From Ralstonia insidiosa (GTDB lineage Bacteria; Pseudomonadota; Gammaproteobacteria; Burkholderiales; Burkholderiaceae), in NCBI RefSeq assembly GCF_008801405.1, contig NZ_VZPV01000002.1, positions 868,001 through 932,000 of the forward strand: a stretch of 64,000 nucleotides of DNA, written 5' to 3'. The notes under the pieces were generated by a model that saw only the letters and a program-made list of their open reading frames with translations, did not search any database and had not been told where the DNA came from. Made by a program: the position numbers and the translations under genes. Shown piece after piece: positions 1 to 8,634 of this stretch. Within the stretch, counting starts at the first letter, position 1, and every line of letters starts with the position of its first letter.

Positions 1-137
1 GGTTCGTGCCGCGGCCGCTGCTGCCCGGGGGCGAGAGCTTCAGATTCAGGCGGTCGTCATTGCTCTGCGCCTGGCCGTCGCGGCCACCGGTGACGTGGAC
101 GTTGGCGGTGTACAGCACGTTCTCGATGCGGGTCATG
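1..137 (-). CDS. ohr: Organic hydroperoxide resistance protein Ohr (5' part only)
   Basis: The first 45 codons of a gene that runs off the left edge. The translation starts MTRIENVLYTANVHVTGGRD and continues through GQAQSNDDRLNLKLSPPGSS to GRGTN, the N-terminus of Ohr/OsmC lipoyl-dependent peroxidases, which reduce organic hydroperoxides with two cysteines. The catalytic cysteines lie beyond the window. The ATG at 137 is preceded by AAGGAA at a suitable distance. It resembles the complete Ohr at 47860-48294 (shared LYTA...TGGR N-terminus) but is clearly a different copy. I see no OhrR-type operator upstream. Confidence 0.8.
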
Positions 138-507
138 ATCGTGTTCCTTGGAGATTCGGTTTGCATTGGGATTGCGCGGCCGGAGATCGCTTTGCTTACG
201 TTCGGCGCTGGGCCACGAGACGCATTTAAGACGGCGGACGTATCACGCACGTAGCGCCCAGCCCCCCTTTCTGTCAGGGCACGTATCGCGGTGGGCGGCA
301 GATACAAACGCATACAAAGCGCCCCGCAAAGTGGCGGGGCGTTGGCATGGGTAAGGTGGGCAGGTGAGGCGTTTTGCGCCTCGGACCATCCGGCCGAACC
401 ACCCGGTATTTAGCTGTGCTGGCCGCAAAGAATCGGCTTCAAAGTTGGCGATTCCTTGATACGCTGGAACGGATTGGGCTCATGGGGCAACGGGTGAAGG
501 AGTCGTC
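138..507. other. Intergenic region between divergent genes, with a GC hairpin
   Basis: No convincing gene lies here. It should hold the promoters of the minus-strand ohr and the plus-strand gene at 508. A hairpin at 320-341 (CGCCCCGC, six-base loop, GCGGGGCG) has no T tract on either strand, so it is an unlikely intrinsic terminator and more like a small dispersed palindrome. Short open frames in this region lack ribosome-binding sites and family resemblance. Confidence 0.5.
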
Positions 508-840
508 ATGCAAGAGCTTGCCTTTCGCACCCTGCTGTATCGCTACTTCTTCTTTGGCTGGCTGTTCAAGGATGCCAGCCACGGCAACCTGTTCGAGCGT
601 TCGGCAGCGTGGCGTTTCAACAAGGCACATGCGCATTGGCTGCTGGCCTATATGCGCCGCTGGCTCTGGTGTGGACTACTTTGTTATGCCCTGGGCGGTT
701 TGGTTGAGCTGGGGCTCAAGACGCCCGGCTTGTCGGCGGTGTTCTACGTACCGAGTGCGCTCAGCGTGCCGATCAACATGGTGATCGGGGTGTTGTGGAT
801 CGGCCTGAAGGCGCTGCCGGGGCCTGTGCACGAACGATAG
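508..840 (+). CDS. Small hypothetical membrane protein
   Basis: A 110-residue protein of unknown function. The N-terminal half is aromatic-rich and amphipathic (YRYFFFGWLF near residues 11-20). Two hydrophobic stretches, about residues 52-70 and 86-103, look like membrane segments, so it is probably an inner-membrane protein. The ATG is preceded by GAAGGAG, a strong ribosome-binding site, and the reading frame has normal high-GC third positions, so it is a real gene. It stands alone, convergent with the methyltransferase gene at 852. I do not recognise a family. Confidence 0.7.
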   Translation: MQELAFRTLLYRYFFFGWLFKDASHGNLFERSAAWRFNKAHAHWLLAYMRRWLWCGLLCYALGGLVELGLKTPGLSAVFYVPSALSVPINMVIGVLWIGLKALPGPVHER

Positions 841-851
841 TCCGCACGCGG

Positions 852-1718
852 CTAGACCGTTGCAACGAGCAATTCCTCGGCGTTGTTCGGCGGGCGAAAG
901 CCATCGGTCCGGTTGGCAAAGTAGCGTTCGGTCAGCGCGGCTGCAGAAACGTGCTCTGCCTTGCCGAAACCGGCTTCATGGGCCAGCGACTGGATCTGCG
1001 GTGGCGTAAAGAAGCTGATGAAGGGCGTGCCGCTGGCCCGTGCACCTTTTTCGGCCATCTCCAGCCCGGGGCGCACGTCGGGGTCTGCCATTTCCAGCGG
1101 TAGCAGGAATGTCATCGCCAGCACTGACCCCGGCGCCAGCGTCGCCACTTCGCGCAGCGTGGCCGCATTCGCTTCTTTGGTGAGATACATGCTCACACCC
1201 GTTGACACCACAACGGCTGGCTTGCTCGCATCAAAGCCTGCCGCCGCAAGACCCGCCTGCCAGGACCCGCCCGCTTCGAAATCAACCGGCACAAAGCGCA
1301 GCCAATCGGGCACGCCAAAACCCAGTTCGATCAGGCGCTGGCGTTTCCATGCCTGCGGGTTGGGCTGGTCCACTTCAAACACCTTGAGGTGCGATGCAAC
1401 ATCCGGCCTGCGTTGCGCAAAGCTGTCGAGCCCCGCACCCAGGATGACGTACTGGCTCAGCCCCCGCGCAGCCTGCTCGACGACCAGGTCTTCAATAAAG
1501 CGCGCCCGCGCCACGATGGAGGCGCGAAAAGGGCGCGTGAACTCCGCATGCATGTCGCCGCGCTGCTGCCAGCCGGGTTCGGGCGCGAGCAGCTGCAGGC
1601 CGACGTTGTCTTCCAGCACATGCGGCGGCGCGTCGACTTCAAGATGCAAGGCGCGCCACAGGGCGACGCGTGCTGCGGTGCTGTCTGGTGCCAGATCCTG
1701 CATGTTGCTTGCGCTCAT
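852..1718 (-). CDS. Class I SAM-dependent methyltransferase, LCMT/PPM1 family
   Basis: A 288-residue protein. The motif YVILGAGLDSFAQR at about residues 91-104 is the glycine-rich SAM-binding loop typical of the leucine carboxyl methyltransferase-like family (TIGR00027 type), followed by FEVDQP at the acidic end of beta-2. Bacterial members are usually of unknown substrate, several being linked to polyketide or secondary metabolism. The ATG at 1718 has GGAGG five bases upstream. It lies 21 bp after the GST gene on the same strand, so the two are probably co-transcribed. Confidence 0.75.
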   Translation of the reverse strand: MSASNMQDLAPDSTAARVALWRALHLEVDAPPHVLEDNVGLQLLAPEPGWQQRGDMHAEFTRPFRASIVARARFIEDLVVEQAARGLSQYVILGAGLDSFAQRRPDVASHLKVFEVDQPNPQAWKRQRLIELGFGVPDWLRFVPVDFEAGGSWQAGLAAAGFDASKPAVVVSTGVSMYLTKEANAATLREVATLAPGSVLAMTFLLPLEMADPDVRPGLEMAEKGARASGTPFISFFTPPQIQSLAHEAGFGKAEHVSAAALTERYFANRTDGFRPPNNAEELLVATV

Positions 1719-1739
1719 GAATGCCTCCGCGTGGGGGTA

Positions 1740-2405
1740 TCAGGTGACGGGCTGAAACTCGGGGAACACGGCAGCGGCCTGCACTGGCTGTTTGGTCATG
1801 CAGACCTCGAACAGGCGGCTGCTCAACCAACCCGCCAGCCAGGCCTGCAGCGCGGGCATGGGCTGCGCTGCAAACCAATCCGGCTGCACCGCCGCAAACT
1901 GCCGGACGAATGGAAAGATCGCCAGATCCGTCGCGCACGGCGTTGCGCCGCCAAGATACCGCTGTGCCTGTAACCTGGTTTCCAGCGGGGTCAGCAGTGT
2001 GGCCACTGCCTGGGAGCGAATGGTCTCGCGCGATTGCCCGTCGTCCGGGTAGCGGTCGGGGTATTTGTAGCGGTCGAGCAGGCGTTTGAAGTCGCCATCG
2101 TTGGTGCGCAGCAGGGCCAGGTTGTCGCCAGTCTGGGCGCGGCTCCACCAGCCTTCGAGGTCGGGCGATTCGAGCGCCCAGCGCATGATGTCCAGGCTCT
2201 CTTCCAACATGCCGCCATCGGGCAGATGCAGAACCGGCACCGTCCCCTTGGGCGACAGCGCAAGCAGCGCGGCGGGCTTGTCGCGCATGACGATTTCAAA
2301 GGTTTGGAAGCGCCGGTTGGCCTGCAGCATCGCCAAGCGTGCGCGCATGGCGTACGGGCAGCGGCGGTAGCTGTAAAGCAGGGGCAGGGTGGTGTCGGTG
2401 GACAT
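1740..2405 (-). CDS. Glutathione S-transferase family protein
   Basis: A 221-residue protein with a thioredoxin-like N-terminal domain. The motif YSYRRCPYAMRARLA near residues 10-24 is the glutaredoxin/GST active-site region with a single CPYA cysteine, and GTVPVLHLPDG followed by LEESLDIMRW is the glutathione-binding cis-proline and ESLDI motif. The C-terminal half would be the helical GST domain. The open frame extends 58 codons further upstream, but homology begins at the ATG at 2405, so I use that start; its ribosome-binding site is weak. It probably conjugates or reduces electrophiles; the substrate is unknown. Confidence 0.75.
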   Translation of the reverse strand: MSTDTTLPLLYSYRRCPYAMRARLAMLQANRRFQTFEIVMRDKPAALLALSPKGTVPVLHLPDGGMLEESLDIMRWALESPDLEGWWSRAQTGDNLALLRTNDGDFKRLLDRYKYPDRYPDDGQSRETIRSQAVATLLTPLETRLQAQRYLGGATPCATDLAIFPFVRQFAAVQPDWFAAQPMPALQAWLAGWLSSRLFEVCMTKQPVQAAAVFPEFQPVT

Positions 2406-2472
2406 GGGGTGGGGCAAAAAAGCGTTGATGCTGAGCGCGTTAGGGTAACGGGTTTGCTGTGACCAGCAAGTC

Positions 2473-3435
2473 TTACGCCGCCAGGCGCGAGCGCCCGGAG
2501 CGCCCACCACGCCGCACGGACTGCGGCGGCTGCCCGAACACACGGATGAACGCGCGCCGCATGCGTTCCGGGTCGGCAAAGCCGACGGCGCGGGCTACTT
2601 GTTCCAAGGATTCGTCGCCAGATTCCACGCGCGGGCGGGCGGCTTCTGCACGCAGCTTTTCGACGGCCTTGGCGGGCGTCTGGCCGGTCTCGGCCGCGAA
2701 GGCACGATCGAACTGCCGGCGGCTCAGATGCGCCACTTCCGCCAGTCGATCCACATCAAGCGCTTCGTGCAGGTGCTCGCGCGCATAGCTCAACGCACGT
2801 GCAATGCGGCTCGATGCCGGGTCCAGCTCCAGCAGCGCTGAAAACTGCGACTGCCCACCCGGCCGCCGGTGATACACCACCAGCTCACGTGCCACCGCGC
2901 GGGAGACTTCAACGCCCAGGTCTTCTTCGATGAGCGCGAGCGCCAGGTCAATGCCCGACGAGATGCCGGCGGATGTCCACACCGGGCCGTCGTGGATGAA
3001 GATGTGATCGCTTTGCACCTGAACGTGCGGATAGCGCCGCTGCAATTGCGCGGCCACACGCCAATGTGTGGTGGCGCGGCGGCCGTCCAGCAACCCCGCG
3101 GCGGCCAGCGCAAACGCGCCGGAGCACACGCTCGTCACGCGTCGTGAATGCTGCGCGGCTTCCTGCACGAACGCGATCAGCGTGGCGGAAAACGTGTCCT
3201 CACGCGGGCCGTTGCCGCCCGAAATGATGAGCGTGTCGAAGGCCGGGTCGTCCAGCTTCTGCGTCTGCATGACGAGGCCGGGCGCGCTCTGCACCTGCGT
3301 ACCGTTTTCGGACAGCACGTCGATCCGGTAGGCCGGTTGTGGCGCCAGGCGGTTGGCCACATCAAAGGCGGTCAGCGGGCCTGTGAAATCCAGCAGGCTG
3401 CAGCCCGGAAACACCAGAAAACCGATTCTGCGCAT
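2473..3435 (-). CDS. GlxA-family transcriptional regulator (DJ-1/PfpI + AraC domains)
   Basis: A 320-residue two-domain protein. Residues 1-170 form a class I amidotransferase-like (DJ-1/PfpI) domain, with the nucleophile-elbow sequence SVCSGAFALAAAGLLDGR at about 101-118. Residues 205-310 form an AraC-type double helix-turn-helix (AEVAHLSRRQFDRAF, then a second HTH ending FGQPPQSVRR). Members such as GlxA and GbdR-like proteins sense small metabolites. It is divergent from the MFS gene at 3525 and upstream of the GST gene on the same strand, so either could be its target. Confidence 0.85.
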   Translation of the reverse strand: MRRIGFLVFPGCSLLDFTGPLTAFDVANRLAPQPAYRIDVLSENGTQVQSAPGLVMQTQKLDDPAFDTLIISGGNGPREDTFSATLIAFVQEAAQHSRRVTSVCSGAFALAAAGLLDGRRATTHWRVAAQLQRRYPHVQVQSDHIFIHDGPVWTSAGISSGIDLALALIEEDLGVEVSRAVARELVVYHRRPGGQSQFSALLELDPASSRIARALSYAREHLHEALDVDRLAEVAHLSRRQFDRAFAAETGQTPAKAVEKLRAEAARPRVESGDESLEQVARAVGFADPERMRRAFIRVFGQPPQSVRRGGRSGRSRLAA

Positions 3436-3524
3436 GATGTCTTGAAATGAGGGAATAACGTCATTTAGGCCTGATCTTCCTCCGCCAGACTGCGTCTGTC
3501 AAATGCACTGCTGGAGCGTCGATC

Positions 3525-4787
3525 ATGACTACCGTCGCACTGTCGCCCGCTGGTTCCGCCCACGTTTCACGCCATCACCGCTGGAAGGTGCTGGGCGTGG
3601 GCGTGGCCGCCAATGCCAGCTTTTCTGCCGCGTTTTCGGGCATCCCGACCACGGCAGTGTTTATCCGCTCGGCCTACCACCTGGGCAATGCCGAGCTGGG
3701 CATCGCGCTGGGGCTGCTGGGGCTGGGCATTGCCATCAGCGAGCTGCCGTGGGGCCTGTTGACCGACCGCTGGGGCGACCGTGCCGTGCTGCTGGCGGGT
3801 CTCGGGCTGACGGCGCTGGCGCTGTTTGTGATGGCGTGTTTCGTGGCCCCCATGCATGGCAGCGTGCCGCCGCTGACGTGGCTGGCGGCTGGCATGCTGA
3901 GCGTCGGCCTGCTGGGCGGCAGCGTGAATGGGTCCAGCGGCCGCGCGGTCATGGGTTGGTTCCGTGAGGGTGAGCGCGGTCTTGCCATGAGCATCCGCCA
4001 GACTGCCGTGCCGCTGGGTGGTGGCATTGGTGCGCTGGTGTTGCCGAGCTTGGCCGCCCACGCCGGGTTTGCCGTGGTGTATGGCGTGCTGGCTGCGGCC
4101 TGCGCATTGACGGCGGTGCTGACGTGGCTGTGGGTGCGCGAGGCACCGGACATCGTGACCACCACCGCCAAGACAGCCGCCACCGACACCGGACGTGGCC
4201 CGCTCGGCGACCCGATGCTCTGGCGCATGGCGCTGGCCATTGGCCTGCTCTGCGTGCCGCAGGGCGCCGTCGTTGCCTTCGCGACCGTCTTCCTGCGTGA
4301 CTTTGCGCACGCCAACGTGCTGACGCTCAGCCTGACGATGGCAGCGGTGCAGGGCGGTGCGGCAGTCATGCGCGTGTGGAGCGGCCGCTGGACGGATCGC
4401 CATGGCAATCGCCGTGCTTACCTGCTGGCGTGCGCCCGGCTGAGTGTGGTGTTGTTCGTCGTGCTGGCCGGCGTGGCATGGGCCACGACTGCGGTGTCGA
4501 TCGATCTGTCGATCATGCGTGTGGCATTGGTGGCGGCCACCATAGTTGCCGGCATCAGTGTGTCGGCGTGGCATGGTGTGGGCTTTACCGAGATGGCGAC
4601 AATGGCTGGCGTGCAGCGCGCCGGCACGGCATTGGGCCTGGGCAATACCGGCGCCTTTACCGCGCTCGGGGTGACGTCGCTGTGCCTGCCGCATGTGCTG
4701 GCGTGGTCGTCGTGGCCAGTGGTTTGGCTGGTGACGGCAGGCAGTGCGCTGATGGCGTTGCGGGTGCTGCCGGCGGTACAGAAGTAG
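3525..4787 (+). CDS. MFS transporter
   Basis: A 420-residue protein with about 12 hydrophobic segments and the MFS motif A, GLLTDRWGDRAVLLAG, at about residues 77-92, with a second, weaker copy in the C-terminal half (SGRWTDRHGNRRAYL). It belongs to the major facilitator superfamily; substrate and direction cannot be told from sequence. The ATG at 3525 has GGAG about ten bases upstream. It is divergent from the GlxA-type regulator with an 89-bp gap, which suggests that regulator controls it. Confidence 0.85.
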   Translation: MTTVALSPAGSAHVSRHHRWKVLGVGVAANASFSAAFSGIPTTAVFIRSAYHLGNAELGIALGLLGLGIAISELPWGLLTDRWGDRAVLLAGLGLTALALFVMACFVAPMHGSVPPLTWLAAGMLSVGLLGGSVNGSSGRAVMGWFREGERGLAMSIRQTAVPLGGGIGALVLPSLAAHAGFAVVYGVLAAACALTAVLTWLWVREAPDIVTTTAKTAATDTGRGPLGDPMLWRMALAIGLLCVPQGAVVAFATVFLRDFAHANVLTLSLTMAAVQGGAAVMRVWSGRWTDRHGNRRAYLLACARLSVVLFVVLAGVAWATTAVSIDLSIMRVALVAATIVAGISVSAWHGVGFTEMATMAGVQRAGTALGLGNTGAFTALGVTSLCLPHVLAWSSWPVVWLVTAGSALMALRVLPAVQK

Positions 4788-4890
4788 GTTCTGGCGCGAC
4801 GCCAGTCCCCTTCGTTTCTTCCTATAGTGAGCCGCAGGTCGCCCTGGCCTGGATATGGCGGCCACCGCACAACGAGACGAGGGGGCCATC

Positions 4891-6297
4891 ATGGCGGGCT
4901 TGAGCGTTATCCAGCACGTGGTCGTGCTGATGCTGGAAAACCGGTCATTCGACAACCTGTTCGGCACGCTCTACCCCAAGAGCGCCGAGTTTGACGGGCT
5001 CTCCGGCACCGAGACCAACCCCGACGGCAGCGGGGAGCCCATCCGCGTGTGGACCACGCCGGCGCCACCCAACGTGATGACGCTGCCCAACCCCGACCCG
5101 GGCGAGCTGTTCACCGACATCAACCAGCAACTCTTTGGCGCGCAGACCCCGCTGGGGCAGACGCCCGCCATGCAGGGTTTCACCACCAACTACGCCAAGA
5201 ACGGCGGTGACCCGCGCAACATCATGCATTTCTTCACGTCGGACCAGGTGCCGGCGCTGTCCACGCTGGCACGCAACTACGCCGTGAGCGATGCGTGGTT
5301 TGCCTCCGCACCGTGCCAGACGTGGCCCAACCGCTTCTTCGTGCATACCGGCACGGCGCATGGTTATCCGAACAACTCGCCGGTGCACTTTCCGTACTTG
5401 ATGCCGACGCTGTTCAACGCGCTGGATGGTGTGGTGCCGGACGATTGGCGCGTCTACTACCACGACTTTGCGCAGTCGCTCACGCTCACGCGGCTGTGGC
5501 TGCATCTGGACCACTTCCACCTGTTCGACGATTTTCTGGACGATGCCACCAATGGCAACCTGCCGTCGTACAGCTTTATCGAGCCGCGCTACTTTGCCGA
5601 TCTCGACTGGCCGAATGACATGCACCCGCCGCACGATGTCGGCTATGGCGATGCGCTGGTCGCCCAGGTGTACAACGCGCTGCGCACCTCGCCGCAGTGG
5701 CACCAGACCCTGCTGATCGTCACCTTTGACGAACATGGCGGCTGCTACGACCACGTGCCGCCGCCGTCGGCTGTGCCGCCCAGCCCGCCGCAGCCGGGGC
5801 AGCTCTTCGCGTTTGACCGGCTGGGTGTGCGTGTGCCGGCGGTAGTGGTGTCGCCGTGGATTCCGAAGGGCACGATCTTTCGCTCGACGGTGGCGCAGCC
5901 ATACGACCACACCGCCATCATCAAGACGCTGCGCAACCGCTACAACATCCAGACACCGCTCACCGCGCGCGACGCCAGTGCGCCGGACCTCGCTCAGGTG
6001 CTGGAGTTGACCGCCCCGGATGACAATCGGGACCCCGTCGTCGCCCGCCCCATGGTTGCCGACCCGGCCGGTCTGCAGGCCGCGCGCAACGCGCCACTCA
6101 ACGATTTCCAGTGGGCCATGCACGAATCAGCGGCCATGCTGGCGCCGCTGGGCACGGGCATCAGCATTGATGACCACGTGCGCAATCTGTCGACGGATCA
6201 GCAACCACCCGTGCCGGCTGCGCAGAATGCTCAACAGGCGGCGCAGCACATCAAGGACGTGTTAGCGTCGATGGATTTGCCATATGCAGGTCAATGA
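4891..6297 (+). CDS. Phosphoesterase (phospholipase C / acid phosphatase AcpA family)
   Basis: A 468-residue protein of the phosphoesterase family (bacterial non-haemolytic phospholipase C and AcpA-type acid phosphatase). The N-terminal HVVVLMLENRSFDNLFG at about residues 8-24 carries the conserved Glu-Asn metal and nucleophile region. Later motifs include PNRFFVHTGT, IEPRYF and TFDEHGGCYDHVPPP, with metal-binding Asp, Glu and His. No signal peptide is visible, so it may be cytoplasmic or exported by another route. I chose the ATG at 4891, preceded by GAGGGGG, over one 12 codons earlier. Its stop overlaps the start of the next gene. Confidence 0.85.
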   Translation: MAGLSVIQHVVVLMLENRSFDNLFGTLYPKSAEFDGLSGTETNPDGSGEPIRVWTTPAPPNVMTLPNPDPGELFTDINQQLFGAQTPLGQTPAMQGFTTNYAKNGGDPRNIMHFFTSDQVPALSTLARNYAVSDAWFASAPCQTWPNRFFVHTGTAHGYPNNSPVHFPYLMPTLFNALDGVVPDDWRVYYHDFAQSLTLTRLWLHLDHFHLFDDFLDDATNGNLPSYSFIEPRYFADLDWPNDMHPPHDVGYGDALVAQVYNALRTSPQWHQTLLIVTFDEHGGCYDHVPPPSAVPPSPPQPGQLFAFDRLGVRVPAVVVSPWIPKGTIFRSTVAQPYDHTAIIKTLRNRYNIQTPLTARDASAPDLAQVLELTAPDDNRDPVVARPMVADPAGLQAARNAPLNDFQWAMHESAAMLAPLGTGISIDDHVRNLSTDQQPPVPAAQNAQQAAQHIKDVLASMDLPYAGQ

Positions 6298-6791
6298 GCA
6301 TGAACGCACCACTTCAGCATCCCCCAGTGGTGATCCGCCCCTTTCGCTCGGGTGACGAGCCAGCGTTGCATGCGGTCTTCCATTCCGCGGTGCATGGCAT
6401 TGCCGCTGCCCGGTATCGCCCAGAACAGCTCGAAGCCTGGGCACCCACCGACTATGACACCGAGCAGTGGGCCGAGCGCATCCGCCGCAATCAGCCCTTT
6501 GTGGCCGAGATTGACGGACAGCCCGCGGGCTACGCCGACCTGCAGGCGGATGGCCACATCGACCACTTCTTTGTATCGGCCGCACATGCGCGACGGGGCG
6601 TCGGGCAGCACCTGATGAATCACATTTTGGGGCTGGCCACACAACGCGGGCTGTCGCGCACGCAGGCCCATGTCAGCCTGAGCGCCGAACCTTTCTTTGC
6701 CCGCAACGGGTTTGCGGTGATGGAGCGCCAGACCGTCATGGTGCGCGGCGTACCGCTGGACAATGCGTTGATGGTCCGAATGCAGTTCTGA
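6294..6791 (+). CDS. GNAT family N-acetyltransferase
   Basis: A 165-residue GNAT protein. The acetyl-CoA-binding motif lies around residues 92-110 (HIDHFFVSAAHARRGVGQHL), with the R-x-x-G-x-G/A-like loop RRGVGQ. It should transfer an acetyl group to an amine on a small molecule or protein; the substrate is unknown. The start ATGA overlaps the stop of the phosphoesterase gene by four bases, which indicates translational coupling. A perfect 22-bp palindrome follows at 6813-6834. Confidence 0.85.
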   Translation: MSMNAPLQHPPVVIRPFRSGDEPALHAVFHSAVHGIAAARYRPEQLEAWAPTDYDTEQWAERIRRNQPFVAEIDGQPAGYADLQADGHIDHFFVSAAHARRGVGQHLMNHILGLATQRGLSRTQAHVSLSAEPFFARNGFAVMERQTVMVRGVPLDNALMVRMQF

Positions 6792-6812
6792 TTCACAGTT
6801 TCTTCACATTGG

Positions 6813-6834
6813 GCGACGCAAAGCTTTGCGTCGC
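6813..6834. repeat. Perfect 22-bp palindrome after the acetyltransferase gene
   Basis: GCGACGCAAAG is followed directly by its exact reverse complement, CTTTGCGTCGC. No loop and no T tract are present, so it could be a regulator site or the hairpin of a weak terminator. It lies between the acetyltransferase stop (6791) and the sigma-28-like promoter at 6865. Confidence 0.5.
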
Positions 6835-6864
6835 ATTGATGTTGTGACCGCGTCTTACGGTGAT

Positions 6865-6891
6865 TAAAGATCGCTGTTTATCTGTCGTTAG
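6865..6891 (+). promoter_or_regulatory. Probable sigma-28 (FliA) promoter of the chemotaxis receptor gene
   Basis: TAAAGATC, 11 bases, GTCGTTAG. The consensus is TAAAGTTT-N11-GCCGATAA, so the -35 matches 6 of 8, the -10 matches 5 of 8 and the spacing is exact. It lies 68 bp upstream of the MCP start codon, the expected place for a class 3 flagellar/chemotaxis promoter. Confidence 0.6.
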
Positions 6892-6959
6892 CTTGGTTGA
6901 AGTCGGTGCGGCTCAAGGCACCCCACAAAAGCAATCTCCCCAAGCAATCGACGGCAGAT

Positions 6960-8507
6960 ATGAAGACGCTCTCCATCAAAGCACGGCTGGCATTGGTGCT
7001 GTTTGTTCTGGCTGTATTCCTGGCGGGCGTCGGTGCGCTCGGTTTGTACGGCAACCTGCGCTCTAATGCAGCGCTCAAGGAAACCTATGGCAATCAGCTC
7101 GCATCGGCGCGGGCGGTGAGCCAGGCCATTGCACGTGTGGGGCAGGCGCGTACCGCCCTGGATCGTGCCATCTATGAAACAGACGACGCCAAGATTGCAC
7201 CGCTGGTGAGCGCCGCCGAGGATCGCTTCAAGGAGGGCCTGGCTGCCTGGAAGGCCTACAACGATCTGCCGTTCGCCACGGCTGAAGAAGAGCGCACCGC
7301 CGGCGAGGCGAAGGTTGCGCTCGAGGCGTTCATGAAGCAAGGCATGGAGCCGACGTTCGAGGCCTTCAAGCGTCATGACTTGGAGGCCGCCAAGCCGCTG
7401 GTGCTGGACAAGCTCTTTGCGCTCTCCACGCCGTACCTGACCAAGCTGGAACGCCTCGATGCCATCCAGACCGAGGTCTCGGCTGCAGCGTACAAGGATG
7501 CGCAGTCTTTCTTCACCCAGTTGGTGTGGGAATTCCTGATCGTGATCGGGCTGGGTGTAGCGCTGGCGATCGGCTGCTATGTCGTGCTGTCGCGAGCCAT
7601 CTCGCGCCCGCTGGAAGAAATGCTGGTGCACTTCCGCGAGATCGCCGCCGGCAATTTGACGACCGAGGTGCGCATTCACTCGCGTGACGAGATGGGTGTG
7701 CTGATGGAAGGTCTGCAGCAGATGCAGGCCAAGCTGAAGGAAACCGTGGTCACGGTGCGCCGTGGCAGCGAGTCGATTGCCTCGGCCACGCAGCAGATTG
7801 CTGCCGGCAACACCAACCTGTCGCAACGTACGGAAGAGCAGGCCAGCTCGCTGGAAGAAACCGCTTCCAGCATGGAAGAGCTGACCAGCATCGTGAAGCA
7901 GAATGCCGACAACGCCCGTCAGGCCAGCACGCTGGCGGTGAGCGCCTCCGAGATCGCCGTGCAGGGCGGTGCCGTGGTGCAGGACGTGGTGGCAACGATG
8001 GGCGAGATCAGCGAATCGTCGCGCAAGATCACCGACATCATCGCGGTGATCGAGGGCATCGCGTTCCAGACCAACATCCTGGCGTTGAATGCTGCAGTGG
8101 AAGCTGCGCGTGCGGGTGAACAAGGCCGCGGCTTTGCCGTGGTGGCCGGTGAAGTTCGCACGCTGGCACAGCGCAGCGCGGGTGCTGCCAAGGAAATCAA
8201 ATCGCTGATCGAAGATTCCGCCACGCGTGTGGATTCGGGCTCGAACCTGGTGGCGCGTGCCGGCAAGACGATGGAAGAGATCGTCGTGGCGGTGAAGCGC
8301 GTGACCGACATCATGGGCGAGATCAGCGCGGGCTCGGCCGAGCAGAGCAGCGGTATCGAGCAGATCAACGAAGCCGTCACGCAGATGGACGACGTTACGC
8401 AGCAGAACGCCGCATTGGTTGAGCAAGCTGCCGCTGCCGCACAGGCGCTGGAAGAGCAGGCTGACGAGCTGCGCCGCGCTGTGGCGGTGTTTCGCGTGGC
8501 GATGTAA
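6960..8507 (+). CDS. Methyl-accepting chemotaxis protein
   Basis: A 515-residue inner-membrane chemoreceptor. A first membrane helix (about residues 8-30) is followed by a periplasmic four-helix-bundle ligand domain. A second membrane helix (about 190-212) leads to a HAMP domain and the cytoplasmic signalling domain with the conserved hairpin tip FQTNILALNAAVEAARAGEQ. The ligand cannot be inferred. No C-terminal NWETF-type CheR-tethering pentapeptide is present. The start at 6960 gives a short positively charged segment before the first helix; an in-frame codon 21 residues upstream would spoil this. A strong terminator follows. Confidence 0.92.
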   Translation: MKTLSIKARLALVLFVLAVFLAGVGALGLYGNLRSNAALKETYGNQLASARAVSQAIARVGQARTALDRAIYETDDAKIAPLVSAAEDRFKEGLAAWKAYNDLPFATAEEERTAGEAKVALEAFMKQGMEPTFEAFKRHDLEAAKPLVLDKLFALSTPYLTKLERLDAIQTEVSAAAYKDAQSFFTQLVWEFLIVIGLGVALAIGCYVVLSRAISRPLEEMLVHFREIAAGNLTTEVRIHSRDEMGVLMEGLQQMQAKLKETVVTVRRGSESIASATQQIAAGNTNLSQRTEEQASSLEETASSMEELTSIVKQNADNARQASTLAVSASEIAVQGGAVVQDVVATMGEISESSRKITDIIAVIEGIAFQTNILALNAAVEAARAGEQGRGFAVVAGEVRTLAQRSAGAAKEIKSLIEDSATRVDSGSNLVARAGKTMEEIVVAVKRVTDIMGEISAGSAEQSSGIEQINEAVTQMDDVTQQNAALVEQAAAAAQALEEQADELRRAVAVFRVAM

Positions 8508-8564
8508 CGCACCCTTTTCCGATGGTTTGCCCCGGCAGCAATCTGGCTGCTGCGGCGCTACACT

Positions 8565-8599
8565 GCGGGGTCGACCTTCGGGTCGGCCCCGCTTTTTTT
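8565..8599 (+). terminator. Strong intrinsic terminator after the MCP gene
   Basis: A 12-bp stem (GCGGGGTCGACC with GGTCGGCCCCGC, one G-U pair) with a TTCG tetraloop is followed by seven T. It lies 57 bp after the MCP stop and 36 bp before the peptidase start. Confidence 0.92.
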
Positions 8600-8634
8600 A
8601 TGCGGTGCACTCATAACGATTATTCGGAGGTGTC

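Noticed and set aside
320..341. Intrinsic terminator near the left end
   Set aside because: The stem is good but no T tract follows on either strand and it lies between divergent genes, where a terminator is not expected.
3567..4967. A 466-codon open frame on the minus strand opposite the MFS gene
   Set aside because: It is rich in His, Gln and Arg with no family resemblance, lies antisense to a clear MFS transporter and is explained by codon bias in high-GC DNA.
4945..6123. A 392-codon minus-strand open frame opposite the phosphoesterase
   Set aside because: Antisense shadow of a well-supported gene, with Arg/Val/His-rich composition and no ribosome-binding site.
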